A stretch of DNA of 64,000 bases from Aureococcus anophagefferens (GCF_000186865.1 NW_008705585.1:16195-80194), one strand, 5' to 3'. Shown: positions 31,486 to 42,469, counted from the stretch's first letter. Made by a program: numbers and translations. The notes: a model not told the origin generated them from the letters alone.

Positions 31486-34400
31486 ATGGACGACGACGAC
31501 GACGCCCGCGCGCAGCGCCAGTCCTTCGCGGCGCCGGCGTGGCAGCGGCGGGCGAACGTGCCCTACATCACGACGAGCGCCCAGGACGGCGGCGCCTACG
31601 ACGACCTGAGCGGCTACGACAGCTCGAGCCAATTGAACGTGGGCAGCTCGCCCGGCTCGAGCACGGTGTCGAGCCGCAACCCGTCGCGGCCGCCGTCGGC
31701 GTCGCGGCCCGCGGGCCGGCCCGAGAGCGGCCGCGGCCGGCCGCGGACCTTCTCGGGCCTCGACGCGGCGGGCGAGCCGCGACTCCGGCGGTCGTTCTCC
31801 GAGGGCGACGACGTCCGGGACAAGACGCCCCTGCGCGGTGCGCGCGACTGGGCGGGCCACGACCCGGCGCGGGGCACGGCGAGCAGCGACGACGTCGGCA
31901 TGGTGCTCGGCTCCGACGACGGCGCGGAGCCGTCGCCCGACAGGGCCGAGTCGTCGCGGTCGCTCGCGACGGTGATCCGGGGCGCGCGCGCGGAGCGGCC
32001 CGAGCGGCCCGAGCGGGCGCCGCGCGTGAGCCGCACGGCGGAGCTCCAGGAGGAGGCCATCGAGGCCGCCGCGGCGGCCTTCGCGAGCACGCGGGACTTC
32101 GCGGAGGGGTCGCGCGGCACGGCGCCGGAGGAGACGTACCACGACGACTACGCGACGATCCACCGCGCGCGGCGGCGGAGCTCGCTGCACGCCACGCGCC
32201 AGCGGCGCGTCAGCGACGCCATGATGCGCGAGGACATCCTGCGGGAGATGCGGCTCCGCGGGCAAAACATCGTCAACGACCTCACGGACCAGACGAAGCG
32301 CCGCGACGCGCGCGTCCGCGCCGCGGTGGCGCTCCAGACGGCGTCGCGTGTGGTCGCCGCGCGACGCGAGACGGCGCCCCTCTTCCGGGCGCTGAAACGG
32401 GTGAAGGCCGCGACGCGGCTCCAGGCGGCCGCGCGGCGCCGCGACGCGGCGTCCGAGGCCGCGCGGCGCCGCGAGTACGAGGCCTACGTCGCGACGCTCG
32501 CGCTCCGCTTCCGGGAGACGCGGGCGCTGGAGAAGGTCCAGTCCTGGGCGCGCCGCGAGGCCGCGTTGCGGGCCACGCGGCGGTCCCTGCTCGTCTACGG
32601 GGACCTGATCGGGAAACTGATCCGCGAGCTCGCGGCGTCCGAGGCGCGCGACTGGGCGTCGGAGCGGCGGTCGACCTACATTTTGGACACGGCGGCGACG
32701 CGGAGCCGCGCGTCCGCGAGCCGCGGCGGCCGCCTGCCGTCGCGCGACGAGACGCGGACCCGCGCGCCGCGGTCGCCGGAGCGGACGCCGGGCCGGCGCC
32801 TGTCCGTGAGCGCCGGCGACGACGGCGGGAGCCTGTCGTCGGCCTCCGCCAAGACGCCCGCGTCGCCGCCGGCGCGGAAGCGGCCCCTCGGCTCGTCGCT
32901 CGCGAAGTCGCAGGCGTTCCGGCCCTTCGCGTCCCATTTTCTGAAATTGAAGGCATTCGCGGGCCAGGGCGCGGCGTCGGCGCCCCTCGCGCCGACGGTG
33001 ACGCGCCTGAGCCGCGCGGCCGCGCCGGCACCGGCGCCCGCGCCGTCGCCGCGGCGGCCCAGAGCCGCGGAGCCCAGGGCAGGACAAGAGAGCGAAATTC
33101 CCAACCTCAAAGGCTCATATCTCGGCCGTTTTCCACTCGTTTTGGCTAATTCTTGGACGAGCGATCATCTCTCGGAACGGTCTCGAAGCGTAGATGCTTT
33201 TTTTGGAACGCGCGCGCGCGAAACACTCACGTTGAAGCGACGTTGAATCACCCTTGTCCTGCCCAGGCGGAGCCCGAGACCGTGGACCTCCGCGACAAAG
33301 ATTTAGAGACCTGGGTCTCGGCGCTGTCCTGGGACGGCGAGGTGGCCCCGGAGCTCCTCGAGGCGGAGCGCGAGGGCAGGAACGCGTTCCGGGGCCCGCG
33401 GAGCGCGCCGCTCCCCGGCGCGCCGCGCCTCGAGGCGCCGAGTTTATGGGACGCGACGTGCGCGCGCGCGACGACCGCGCCCTACGGCAAGTCCCTCGCG
33501 GAGCGGTCCCTGGGCACGACGGTGTCCGGCTACCTCAGCGACGCGGGCAACCGGCGCCTCGTCGAGGCCCACGACCGGCCCCTCTGCACCGTCACGTGGC
33601 TGCCGCCCGCGGCGCCCGAGCCCGTCGCGACGCGGTCCGCGCGCAACTCCTTCTCCGGCCTCGAGTCCATCCAGGAGTCGACGCTCTTCGGCGGGCCGTC
33701 GCTCGCGACGCGGCTCACCGTCGAGACGGCCAAGGCCCCGAAGCGCACGGGCGCGAAACGGCCCGCGACGTCCTACTCGCGCGCTTTGGAGAAGTTCGTG
33801 CCGCCGGCGGTCGCGGCGCCGGCGCCGCCGGCGCTCCACGTGCGGCGCTTCCGGCCCACGGAGGTCTTCACCTACGGCGACGGCGGCGCGCCGCGGCGCT
33901 CCGAGGTCCAGAACTACCGGCCGAACGTCTTCCGGGGGAAGGCGACGGCGCCGCTCGACGTCGCCAAGGTCTGTGTGGAAATCAAATCTTCAACCCGACT
34001 TCAATGTGCGCGTATTCGAATGTTTTGACACGAGCACTTCCGCCGTGCTTCGAGAACTCGCTGAGAGCAATCGATCCGTCCAAAAATCAGCCGAATCGAC
34101 TTCGATTTGACCGAGCTAGAGAATTCTGAAGTTTGGCCCCGACGTCCCAGCTCACTGGTTGATTTGCACACAGGCCAAGGTCCGCGCCGCGCGGCCCTCG
34201 AAGCACCGCTCCGTGAGCCACCACGCGAAGCGCATCCACGACGTCATGCACCGCTTCCGCACGGCGAACCACGTCGACTCGCGCCGCGCGCCCCTGCCCG
34301 AGCTGGGGAACCTCGCGGGCTTCGGCGGCGACGGCGCCGCCGCGGCGCCGCGCGCCGCGGCCGCCGCGCGGCCGCCGCCGCGGCGGCCCCGCGGGACCAG

Positions 34401-34554
34401 CGCCGGCGACGACGACGGGCCGCGCTACCTCCGGCCGCCGACGTTCCGCGACGAGAAGCGGCTCCACGCGCGCATCACGGCCCACGAGAACGTCGCCGGC
34501 TCGACGGGCTCCCTCGCCATGAGCGAAATCACGAACGGCGTCCGGGGGGGCTAA
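31486..34554 (+). CDS. IQ-motif-containing, largely disordered protein, three exons
   Basis: Exons 31486-33066, 33267-33962 and 34174-34554 give 885 residues. A Ser/Pro/Arg-rich N-terminus is followed at ~280-360 by helical IQ-like segments: AAVALQTASRVVAARRET, VKAATRLQAAARRRDAASEA and ALEKVQSWARREAALRATRR. Such motifs usually bind calmodulin or myosin light chains. Later parts are Arg/Pro/Ala-rich without a recognised fold. The last exon has KHRSVSHHAKRIHDVMHRFR. Introners of family A and family B separate the exons, and all phases are 0. The second donor is ambiguous: GC at the TSD start (33963), or GT six bases later, which would add Ala-Lys. Function unknown. Confidence 0.6.
33067..33266 (+). 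mobile_element. introner, family A, 200-nt GC-AG intron
   Basis: The TSD GCGGAGCC occurs at 33067-33074 and 33267-33274. Inverted ends are GGGCAGGACAAG and CTTGTCCTGCCC; core in sense orientation. Exactly the modal family A intron length. Splicing restores RAAEPETVDL. Confidence 0.93.
33963..34173 (-). mobile_element. introner, family B, reverse orientation, 211-nt intron
   Basis: The TSD GCCAAGGT occurs at 33963-33970 and 34174-34181. Inverted ends are CTGTGTGGAAATCAA and TTGATTTGCACACAG. The core is antisense. This TSD also contains a strong-looking donor, AAG|GTCTGT, so transcripts could start the intron at 33963 (GC) or 33969 (GT); both are in frame. Confidence 0.9.
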
Positions 34555-34654
34555 GGGTCTTGCGTCTCGGGTGGTCTTCTTCCGTCTTACGGGTCTTCGG
34601 TCGGGGGTCTTCGGATTTTGGGGGGATAGCGCCCTTCGGCCGGTGCGGGCGTCC

Positions 34655-37482
34655 TCAGGACGCCTGGCGGCGCTCGGAGCGGCCCTCGCGCGTCGTCCGC
34701 GGGACGAGCGGCGGCAGGTCCTCGTAGCGGTCCTTGGAGAAGTTGTACTTGTCGACGAACCAGGGCTTGGAGTAGGTCATGTAGAGCAGGGGCCGGTTCG
34801 CCGCGCCCTTGTTCGCGAGGCCGCGGTGCTTCAGCCGCCAGTCGAAGATGACCGCGTCGCCCGCGTGGGCCTCGAGGACGACGGGCCGCTCGTCGGCGGA
34901 CCAGTCGTAGTGGGTCTTGGGCACGAACTCCGTCGCGCCCTGGCGGAGGCCCGAGTCGATCAAGGGCACGAAGACGTTGACCGCGTGCGCGGGGAGCTGC
35001 ATCTCGTCGTGGACCTGTGTGGAAATCAAATCTTCAACCCGACTTCAATGTGCGACCGTTTCGACGCGAGGTTTTCTGCTGTGCTTCGAGAACTCGACGA
35101 AAGCAATCGATGCGTCCAAAAATCAGCCGAATCGACGTCGATTTGATCGAGATAGAGAGTTCTGAAGTTTGGTCAGGACCCCCCAAACCAGTGGTTGATT
35201 TCCACACTGTCGTGGACGTGGTCGCCGTCGGAGTGCCACTTCTGGCCCGCGCAGTCCGGCAGCGCCGTGATGCAGCCCGCGTGGCAGAGCCGCGCGTCGT
35301 CGCCGAGGAGGGCCTTGACCAGGGGCATCCACGCGGCGCCGGCCGCCTCGAGGAGCTGGGCCAGGCCCGGCACGACCATGTCGAAGCGGCCCCGGTCCCG
35401 CGTCTTGAAGGTCGAAAACCCGCCGTTGACGAGGTCCTCGCTCAGGTTGAGCTGGGACACGGTGTGGACGACGTCCTCGTAGTAGTCCTCGACCATGGCC
35501 TTGGCCCGGGCGACGTCCTCCGAGCGTAGCGCGCCGGGCACCGCGGCGAGGCCGTCGGCCGCGAGCCGCGCGAGCGCGGGCGCCGCGCGCGCCCAGGCGT
35601 CCGCGGCGACGCACGCGCGGCTCCTGGACCCGCCCGCGGAGTCGCCGCGGACCGTGACGTCGAAGTGGAGCCGCGACGCCACCGCCGCGACGTCGTGCGC
35701 GCCGTCGAGCGCCGCCGCGGTCCGCGCGTCCGCGCCCGCGGCCGACGCCTCCGCCGCGAGCGCGCGGACGCGGCCGAGGCGCGTGCCGAAGACGGACGCG
35801 AAGTGGTCCCGCGGCAGCCGCGCGCAGAGCCGCTCGATCTCCGCGAGCGCGCCGAGGCGGAGCGCCGCGTCGAGCGACGCGTCGACCCCGTCGTCCGCCG
35901 CCGGCGCCGCCGCGCAGCCGACGCAGCGCCAGGCCGTGCCCGCGGCGACGAAGAGCGCGCCGGGCTCGCCGACCCGGGCGCAGCGCGCGTGGTACGCGCG
36001 CGGGCACGCGCCGCAGGGCAGGAGCCGCGTCTCGCCGTCGCCGCCCTCGCCGCAGTGCACGCACGTCTCCGCGTGGCTCGCGAGGCACGCGGGGCAGTGC
36101 CACTCGTCGTCGTCGGTCGCCGCCGCGGCGGCGACGACGGCCGCGGCCGCCGGCGCGTGGTCGCCGGCCCTCGGGCGGCCCGGGCCCTTCTTCTTCCCGC
36201 CGAGGTCCTTGCCCCGCTTGGCCGCGCCGGGCGCGAACTCCGCGCCGACGTGCGTCTCGAGGCACTTGACGTGGAAGACCCGCGGGCAGCTCACGCAGCA
36301 CGCGAGGTCGCCGCCCTCGTAGCAGACGGCGCACTTGTCGTCGAAGCACGCGTCGTCGTCGCGGACGCGCCGCGCGCCCCTGAGCGCGTGCGCGCGGTAG
36401 GCCCACTCGCGCTCGTCGACGCCCGCCGCCGGCGCCTCGACCCAGAACTTGACCTTCTTGCCGCCCGCGGGCGGGGGGAGCGGCGCGGGCGCGGGCGCGG
36501 GCGCGGGCGGCGCGGGCTCCTCGCGGGCCCGCTTCTTCTTGACCTCGACCTCGGGCGCGTCCGCGGCCCACTTGGCCTTGGCGCCGTCGTCGAGCGCCTT
36601 CCAGCCCGCGCCGAGCGCCTTCTGGATGAGCGCCTGCTTCTCCTTGCCGCCCGCGTCCGCGTGGTCGCGCTCGACGGCCGCCTTGGCCTCCGCGCGCGTC
36701 TCCTTGTTGTAGAACTCCTTGCCCGAGAGCTTCTTCATCACCACCTCCATGGGCGCGGCGGACGCCGGCGCGGCGGGCTTGATGGCCGCGGGCGCCGCGG
36801 GGCCGTCGAAGGCGCCCTCGAGCGAGTCTCGCTCCCTGAGCTGCTCGGCGACGATGCCCATCAACATCTCGCGCGCCGTGTCCCGCTCCGCGGCCGTGAG
36901 CGCGGGCGGGGGCGGCTTCGCCTTCTTCGGCTTCTTGGGCTTGACCTCGTACTCGGGCGCGGCCGCGGCCCACGTCGCCTTGGCGCCGTCGTCGAGGCCC
37001 TTCCACCGCGCGCCGAGGACCTGCATGACCTTCTGGTTCTTCTCCTGGGACGTGAGCGCCGCGTTCGCCTCGTCGGCGTCGATCTCCGCCTTGACGCCTG
37101 CGGGGACGCGGTTCCCGCGGCGCGCGTAGCGTAGGTCGATGCTTGGAGTTAGGCGCGCGCGTTCTGACGATTCGTCCGCTCGACGCGATCGCTCGAAGCC
37201 GCGTCGCGCGCGCGCGGTCGACGGACGGACGACGGAGAGGCGGCGCGACTTCGCGGATGCTTCGTCGCGGACGATTCGCGGACGCGGCGTCGCGCCGGCG
37301 CGCGTCGAGTTCGAGTAGTGCACGTAGCCGGAGAGTTTTCGCATCTTGGGAGCGTTCTCCTTGTTCTCCTCCGGTCCGTCGGTCATCGGCTCGGGTGCAT
37401 TCGCGGCGTCGGACACGTCGGGCGGCGACAAGCTCACGGGCCGCGGCCCTGCGGCCGGCTCGATGAGCTCGACGAGCTCCAT
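34655..37482 (-). CDS. HMG-box/PHD-finger/PhyH dioxygenase fusion, three exons
   Basis: Exons 37482-37296, 37097-35218 and 35014-34655 give 808 residues from ATG 37482. Two HMG-box-like units come first (LSGYVHYSNSTR, then GVKAEIDADEANAALTS, VMQVLGARWKGLDDGAKATW; second unit KKLSGKEFYNKETRAEAKAA, ALGAGWKALDDGAKAKWAAD). Zinc-binding PHD-like modules follow (CAVCYEGGDLACCVSCPRVF; CVHCGEGGDGETRLLPCGAC). The C-terminus is a phytanoyl-CoA-dioxygenase-like 2-oxoglutarate oxygenase with the iron ligands WHSDGDH and KHRGLANKG and a downstream Arg (NRPLLYMTYSKPWF). The architecture suggests a chromatin-bound Fe(II) oxygenase acting on DNA, RNA or histone. That is inference. The first donor is uncertain (37295 GC, or a GT 12 bases on). 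Confidence 0.75.
35015..35217 (-). mobile_element. introner, family B, 203-nt GT-AG intron
   Basis: On the coding (minus) strand the TSD GTCCACGA starts the intron and is repeated after CACACAG. Inverted ends are CAGTGTGGAAATCAA and GGAAATC..CACAG type. Sense relative to the gene. It falls between the two iron ligands of the dioxygenase; splicing restores SDGDHVHDEMQLP. Confidence 0.92.
37098..37295 (-). other. 198-nt spliceosomal intron, not recognised as an introner
   Basis: Stays open in frame but interrupts the first HMG box; removing it joins YSNSTRAG to VKAEIDADE. The acceptor is CCCCGCAG and a branch-point-like CCTAACTCC lies about 50 bases upstream. The donor is probably GC (37295). 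No clear TSD and no similarity to families A-C; it may be an old, diverged introner. Confidence 0.6.
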
Positions 37483-37810
37483 TTGCCAGTGGCGGTTTAG
37501 GGGGATGCAAATCTGTGCTCGAGCCGGCGAGGCCTCCGCCGAGGCTCCGGCGCTCAGCGCGCGCCGGCCACAGCAGGCCTGCCGGCCTGCGAGGCGTCCT
37601 GCGGACGGACCTCGACGGGCTCGGCGTTGCACCTCTTGCTTGAGCGACCTCTCTCTGCCTCGCTTTGGTGGTCTCGGGGTCGTCCCAGCCCAGCCTAACC
37701 GAAGCCTAACCTCCCGCTCGAGAGTTGGAGTCGGTCGCGACCTCCCGCGATAGTTCCCGCGAGACGACTCGGGAAAACCGCCGACGAACCTCCTTACGAG
37801 GTCCCGGACC
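37483..37810. other. 328-bp intergenic region
   Basis: Between two minus-strand genes. It contains imperfect short repeats of GCCGGCGAGGCC type near 37525-37600 and probably the promoter of the HMG/PHD/PhyH gene. No gene seen. Confidence 0.4.
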
Positions 37811-38457
37811 CTAGATCGGCAGCGCGACGCCCTCCTTGTTGCCCGTGCTGATGAAGTACTCCTTGGAGAACGTCGTCGCGGTGAAGCACGGGTTCGGGTG
37901 CGGCACGGTGCCGACGGCGGACATGGTCGCGAGCGACTCGACGGGCTCGCCGACGACGACGGGGACGATGTTGTCGCTCTCCTTCGCGCCGTCGATCAGG
38001 GCGATGTCGACCATGGGCAGGACGTCGAAGGCGTACATGACGAAGGCGGCCTGGAACGACTTGGCGAGCTTGACGTACTGGCACCAGCCCGAGTAGTAGC
38101 GCTTGATGCGCTCGCCCGTGCCGCCCGACATCTCGCGGATGAGCTCGCTGCGCCCGCCGTTCTGCTTGAACTGCGACGCGCGGGAGAGGGCTGTTGTTGT
38201 GTGTGTGGTCGCGTCGCGCGGCCCGACGGCGTGCGCGCGGCGGCGCGCGCGTCTCGCGCGGCCCGACGGCGCGCGCGCGCGCGATGGACGCGGGCCGCGA
38301 CCTTGAAGCCTGGAACGTTCTTGCGCGGCGCGAAGAACGCGATGGCGCCCTCGATGGGCGTCTCGCTCCAGTGCACGAACAGCGTGCCTTGCGACGCGGC
38401 GTCAAAGGTGAGGTAGCAGCCCTTCGTGCCCAGCGTGGACATGTCGAAGGACGCCAT
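37811..38457 (-). CDS. small protein of unknown family, two exons
   Basis: Exons 38457-38302 and 38170-37811 give 171 residues from ATG 38457. The sequence begins MASFDMSTLGTKGCYLTFDA and is well mixed in composition, unlike the low-complexity shadows around it. Segments such as LFVHWSETPIEGAIAFFAP, RIKRYYSGWCQYVKLAKSFQ and AAFVMYAFDVLPMVDIAL suggest a compact folded protein. I do not recognise it. The 131-nt intron is GT-AG (donor AAG|GTCGCG, acceptor GCGTCGCAG), and both flanking exons touch a TTCAAG hexamer, giving FKFK at the junction. The intron holds a short tandem duplication (GCCGTCGGGCCGCGCGA). It is divergent from the gene at 38677. Confidence 0.65.
38171..38301 (-). other. 131-nt GT-AG intron with internal tandem duplication
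   Basis: The donor is AAG|GTCGCGG and the acceptor GCGTCGCAG. GCCGTCGGGCCGCGCGA appears twice with a slightly different spacer. TTCAAG occurs just before the donor and just after the acceptor. That could be a 6-bp duplication from an insertion, but ends like those of introner families are absent. Confidence 0.6.
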
Positions 38458-38676
38458 TACGCTCGGAGAGCGGTGCTGGCTGGAGTTGGTGGTCTTGTCC
38501 GAGGCGGCGCTTGGCTGCGGAGACTTGCGGAGGAGCGGGACGGTGCAAGGTCGACAGTGCCGTTGTTGCCTCGGGCTCTCGGCGTCGTTGGGCAAGCCCG
38601 CGCCAGTTGCCTCGCGCCGCGCGCGCGCCGTCGCCACCGGAAGCACGCACCCGTGCTCGCGAGGCCGCCCCCGACC

Positions 38677-41633
38677 ATGGCCGCGCTCATGAACATGCTG
38701 CGCCGGTCCACGTCCCCCGACGCGGACCTCGCGGGCTTCGAGGAGGAGGAAGCCGACGCGTCGACGTTCCTGCAGCGCGCGCCGCCGCCGCCGGCGTCGC
38801 GGCCCGCGCCGCCGCCGCCGCCGGCGCCCGCGCGCGGCACGCCGACGAGCCGCGCCAAGGCCTGGGGCGCGCCGACGCCGTCGCCGCGCGCGCCGAAGAC
38901 GCCCAAGTCCGTGCACTGGTCGCCGACGATGGCCAAGGGCAAGCGCGTGCCCCTGTCGCCCGTGCAGAACCTGCAGAAGCGCGCCTCGCCCGCCAAGGCG
39001 GCGGCGCCGCAGGAGCTGCCCGCGTTCACGGACGCGCAGCGCGCCGCGGCCAAGGAGAAGCGGCGGCGGCGGCGGACGACGGGCTTCACGGCGGCGGACG
39101 TCGAGTCGGCGCCGGCGCGCGTCGGCGACCTCCACATCCCCGCCTTCGACCCGTCGACGCCCAAGGGCAAGAAGAAGACCAAAAAACGGACGCCGCCGCG
39201 GGACCCGAACGCGACGCCGCCCGAGGTGCGGTCGCTGCGGAAGCGCGTCGCCGCGCTCGAGAGCCAGCTGAGCGCGAACGCCGCCGAGGCGACGGCGGGC
39301 GCGCCCGTGGAGTTTTCGCGGAGCCTCGACGACGTCAACGACGCCCTCGTCGCGGCCGTGAGCGCGATGATGGCCGCGTTCGCGCTCGACTACGGCAACG
39401 CGCACGAGTTCGAGGCCGTCGTCGAGGGCCTGAGCGCCGAGGCGGGCGCGCACCCGGAGCGCGTCGCGCGCGACGTCGCGGAGAAGGAGCAGTGGATCCT
39501 CGACGAGACGGCGGACCGGGGCCCCGCGGCCGTCGCGCTCCGCGCGCTCCGGCGCCTCGTGCCCGCGGACATCTGGGACGAGGGCGCGTCCGCCGAGGAC
39601 CTCGAGGCGCGGGGCCTGCCGCGGGCCCTCGCGCGGCGCGTCGCGGGCACGCGCGCGCTCTGGCTCTGCCGGCGCCACCCGGACGACGTCGCGAAGCTGC
39701 ACGCGGCGACGCTCGTCCAGGCGTGCGCGACGATCACGCTCGACTTGTTCGAGGCGCGCGCGGTCCGGGGCAGGAAAAGAGAGCGACATGCCCAACTTCA
39801 AAGGCTCCTATCTCGGCCGTTTTCCACTCGTTTTGGCTGATTTTTGGACGAGCGATCATCTCTCGGAACGGTCTCGAAGCATGGACGCTTTTCCCGGAAC
39901 GCGCGCGCGGGGAACACTCACGTTGAAGCGAACTTGAATCACTCTGTTCCTGCCCAGGCGCCGTCTGGCACGTCGCGCGCCGCGCGCCGTTCTCGCGCCA
40001 CGACGCGGACGGCAAGAAGCGCGCGTGGTTCGACGAGCTCGAGCGCCGGTGCCGCGCGCTCGCGGACAAGGAGGCCGCGGGCACGCTGTCCGCGCGCGAC
40101 GCCAAGCACCCGGCCTACGGCGCCTACGACCGCCACGGCCCGCCGCTGCCGGGCTGCGCGGACGTCGACTCGCCGGAGCGCTGCGCGCGCGCGACGAAGT
40201 GCGGCGCCTACGATCCGACGCCGCAGCACCCGAAGTACGCCAAGCCCGCGCCCGCGGACGCCCAGGCGCAGCTCGTCGAGGCCATCCGCGCGTCCAAGGA
40301 CGCGGAGCGCCGCGCGCCGCCGCGCCGCGCGTCCGTCGGCGCCGCGCCCGCCGCCGCGCCCGCCGCGGCGCCGGCCCCCGCGGCGCCGCGCCCGCCCAAG
40401 GGCCTGAGCCTCGCGGGCATCTTCGGCGTGCCCCAGTCGCCCGAGGAGATGCAGCTCAAGCCCAAGGAGAGCGCGGAGATCGGCGAGCCCACGCCGTCGA
40501 AGGACGACGACGCCGCGGCCGCGCCCGTCGTCTCCGAGTCCTCGGACATCGCGGAGCCCACGCCCCGCAAGGAGCCCGCCGCCGAGCCCGCGCGCGCCGC
40601 GGCGCCGGCCGTCGCCGAGCCCGCCGCGCCGGAGGCCGCCGTGCCGCCGTCGCCGCTCGACCGCGCCGCGCTCGCGCTCGACCGCGCCGCGCTCGCGCTC
40701 GACGCCGCGGCCGGCGGGCCGACGCCGGCCAAGGCGCCGAGCCCCGCGGCCGTGTCCTTCACGCCGGGCTTCGCGGAGGTCGTCGACACGGAGGAGCCGG
40801 AGCCCGTCGCCGAGGCGCCGGAGGTCGCCGAGGCGCCCGCGGCGCCGGAGCCGGAGGTCGCCGCGGCGCCCGCCGCGCCGGAGCCCGTCGTCGAGGCGCC
40901 CGCCGCGCCGGCGCCGGAGGTCGCCGCGGCGCCCGCCGCGGCGCTCGCGCTCGACGTCGAGGCAGTCGGTCCGACGCCCGCCAAGGCGCCGAGCCCCGCG
41001 GCCGTGTCGTTCACGCCGGGCTTCGGCGACCTCGGCGGCGCCGAGCCCGCCGAGGAGCTGCCGCCGGCGGGCGTCGGCGCGCCGACGCCGCGGCGCTACC
41101 GCGCGGCGGCCAAGGCCGCGCTCTCGGCGGACGTCGCGCCGCCGACGCCCTTTGTCGCGACCGTCAAGGCCGTCGCGCTCCCCGCGCCGGCCGCGCCCGC
41201 GCCCGCGCGGAAGCGCGCGAGCGACGCCTGGTGGCAGAAGAAGGTCGAGGCCGCGGCCAAGTCGCGCGGCGACGCTGGCCGCGCGGCGCCCGCGGCGTCG
41301 GGCCTCGCCGCGAGCCTCGCGGAGGCGCTCAAGACGCCGCACCCGGCGGAGAAGCGGCCCGCGCCCCGCGCCGCCGCGGCGCCCGCGCCCGTCGCCTGCG
41401 ACGACCCGGCGCTCGCGGAGTTCCTCGCGGCCGCGACGCTGACCGCGTACGCCGCGGGCGTGCTCACCGTCGCTGAGTCGATCCACGACCTCGAGGAGAT
41501 GACCGACGCCGACGTCGACGACCTCGCCGCGGACATCAAGCTCCCCAAGCTCAAGGTCCGCAAGTTCAAGGCCGCGCTCGCCGCGCTCCGCGCGGCCAAG
41601 GCGCCGGCGAGCCCCGCCCCCGAGTACATCTAG
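38677..41633 (+). CDS. large low-complexity protein with C-terminal SAM-like domain, two exons
   Basis: Exons 38677-39757 and 39958-41633 give 918 residues from ATG 38677. The N-terminal 150 residues are Pro/Ala/basic and hold KSVHWSPTMAKGKRVPLSP. A short coiled coil (VRSLRKRVAALESQLSAN) and a helical domain follow (~215-375, SRSLDDVNDALVAAVSAMMA; KLHAATLVQACATITLDLFE). The middle is Ala/Pro/Glu-rich with a duplicated block TPAKAPSPAAVSFTPGF. The last ~70 residues (LAEFLAAATLTAYAAGVLTV ... DADVDDLAADIKLPKLKVRK) look like a SAM protein-interaction domain. The paired SPT/TP motifs suggest phosphorylation or microtubule association, which is inference. The function is unknown. A family A introner with one TSD mismatch separates the exons. 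Confidence 0.6.
39758..39957 (+). mobile_element. introner, family A, 200-nt GC-AG intron
   Basis: The TSDs are GCGCGGTC (39758-39765) and GCGCCGTC (39958-39965), 7 of 8 matching. Inverted ends are GGGGCAGGAAAAG and CTGTTCCTGCCCAG; core in sense orientation. Splicing gives LFEARAVWHVARR. Confidence 0.9.
40720..41030 (+). repeat. internal duplication plus Pro/Glu/Ala repeat in coding DNA
   Basis: The block encoding TPAKAPSPAAVSFTPGF occurs twice (about 40722-40772 and 40972-41022) around an EAPEVAEAPAAPEPEVAAAP-type repeat array. Confidence 0.8.
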
Positions 41634-41836
41634 GGGGCGCGCCACCCCGCTCCCCCGATTTCCCCGCACCCCACTTACAGAACGCCTGCTTCTCCTTTAC
41701 GTCCAGCCCCCGCGCGATCACTTGGCTTTCAGGGCCTTGGAGTCACCCTTGCATTCTTCTTGCCTGAGTTTCTTGAAGAAGGCGGCTTACGGGGGCCGCG
41801 CCCCGTCGGCACCCCGCTCCCCCCTTCCTTACGACC

Positions 41837-42469
41837 TCAGTCGACCGCCTCGACGAGGCACTTGGTCGAGACCCAGCCCCCCGCGAGCAGCCTCGCGCGG
41901 TCCGCGGCCCGCTCGACGACGGCGACGTCCGCGCGGCCGGGGACCACGCGGAGCTTCGCCGAGTCGAGCGCGGCGCCCTCGCGGACGATGGCGCCCTTGG
42001 CCCGCGTGCGGACGACCTCGAGCGCCGCGAGCGGCGGCCGCGGCGGCGGCTCCGCGGCCGTCAGCGGCAGCCCCGCGGCGCGCCACGCGTCTAGGCCGCC
42101 TTCGAGCCGCGCGAGACGAGCCGGGTGGACGCCGGCGACCTCGACGAGCGCCGACATGGCCATGAGGTCGCGCGACGTCGACTGGCCCTCGGAGCCGCCC
42201 GTGTTCGCGTACGTCAAAATGCCCCGGCCGCTCGCGGCGAGCCGCTCGAGCGCCGGCCGCTGGGATTCGAGCGCGACGACGAGGCTCGCGTAGCAGAGGC
42301 TCGCGGCGCCGGGCAGGTGCGCGCGCCCATAGTCCTGCGCCGAGCGCACGTCGACGACGACCCACTCGTCGCCGTGCGCCGCGAGGAGCTCCTGCGCGTA
42401 CGCCGGCGCGAACTGTGGGATTGCTGTGGGATCCACCGACGAGTAGAGGCCGTAGGTCGACGAGAGCAT
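41837..42469 (-). CDS. rhodanese-like protein lacking the catalytic cysteine
   Basis: 211 codons from ATG 42469; the open frame continues upstream to a TTG at 42658 without an ATG, so an unseen 5' exon or a longer N-terminus (Arg-rich, perhaps a transit peptide) is possible. The rhodanese core is clear: WVVVDVRSAQDYGRAHLPGA, SLCYASLVVALE, then ILTYANTGGSEGQSTSRDLM and GVHPARLARLEGGLDAWRAA. In active sulfurtransferases the loop after the central strand holds Cys (TYC..G). Here it reads TYANTGG, so sulfur transfer is unlikely and a regulatory or binding role is more plausible. The C-terminal ~70 residues look like an SH3b-type beta domain (AIVREGAALDSAKLRVVPGR; LLAGGWVSTKCLVE). Moderate confidence in the boundaries. 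Confidence 0.7.
   Translation of the reverse strand: MLSSTYGLYSSVDPTAIPQFAPAYAQELLAAHGDEWVVVDVRSAQDYGRAHLPGAASLCYASLVVALESQRPALERLAASGRGILTYANTGGSEGQSTSRDLMAMSALVEVAGVHPARLARLEGGLDAWRAAGLPLTAAEPPPRPPLAALEVVRTRAKGAIVREGAALDSAKLRVVPGRADVAVVERAADRARLLAGGWVSTKCLVEAVD

Noticed and set aside
37098..37295. Calling the HMG-gene intron a family A or B introner
   Set aside because: Length is similar (198 nt), but there are no matching ends or core and the flanks match only 5 of 8 bases.
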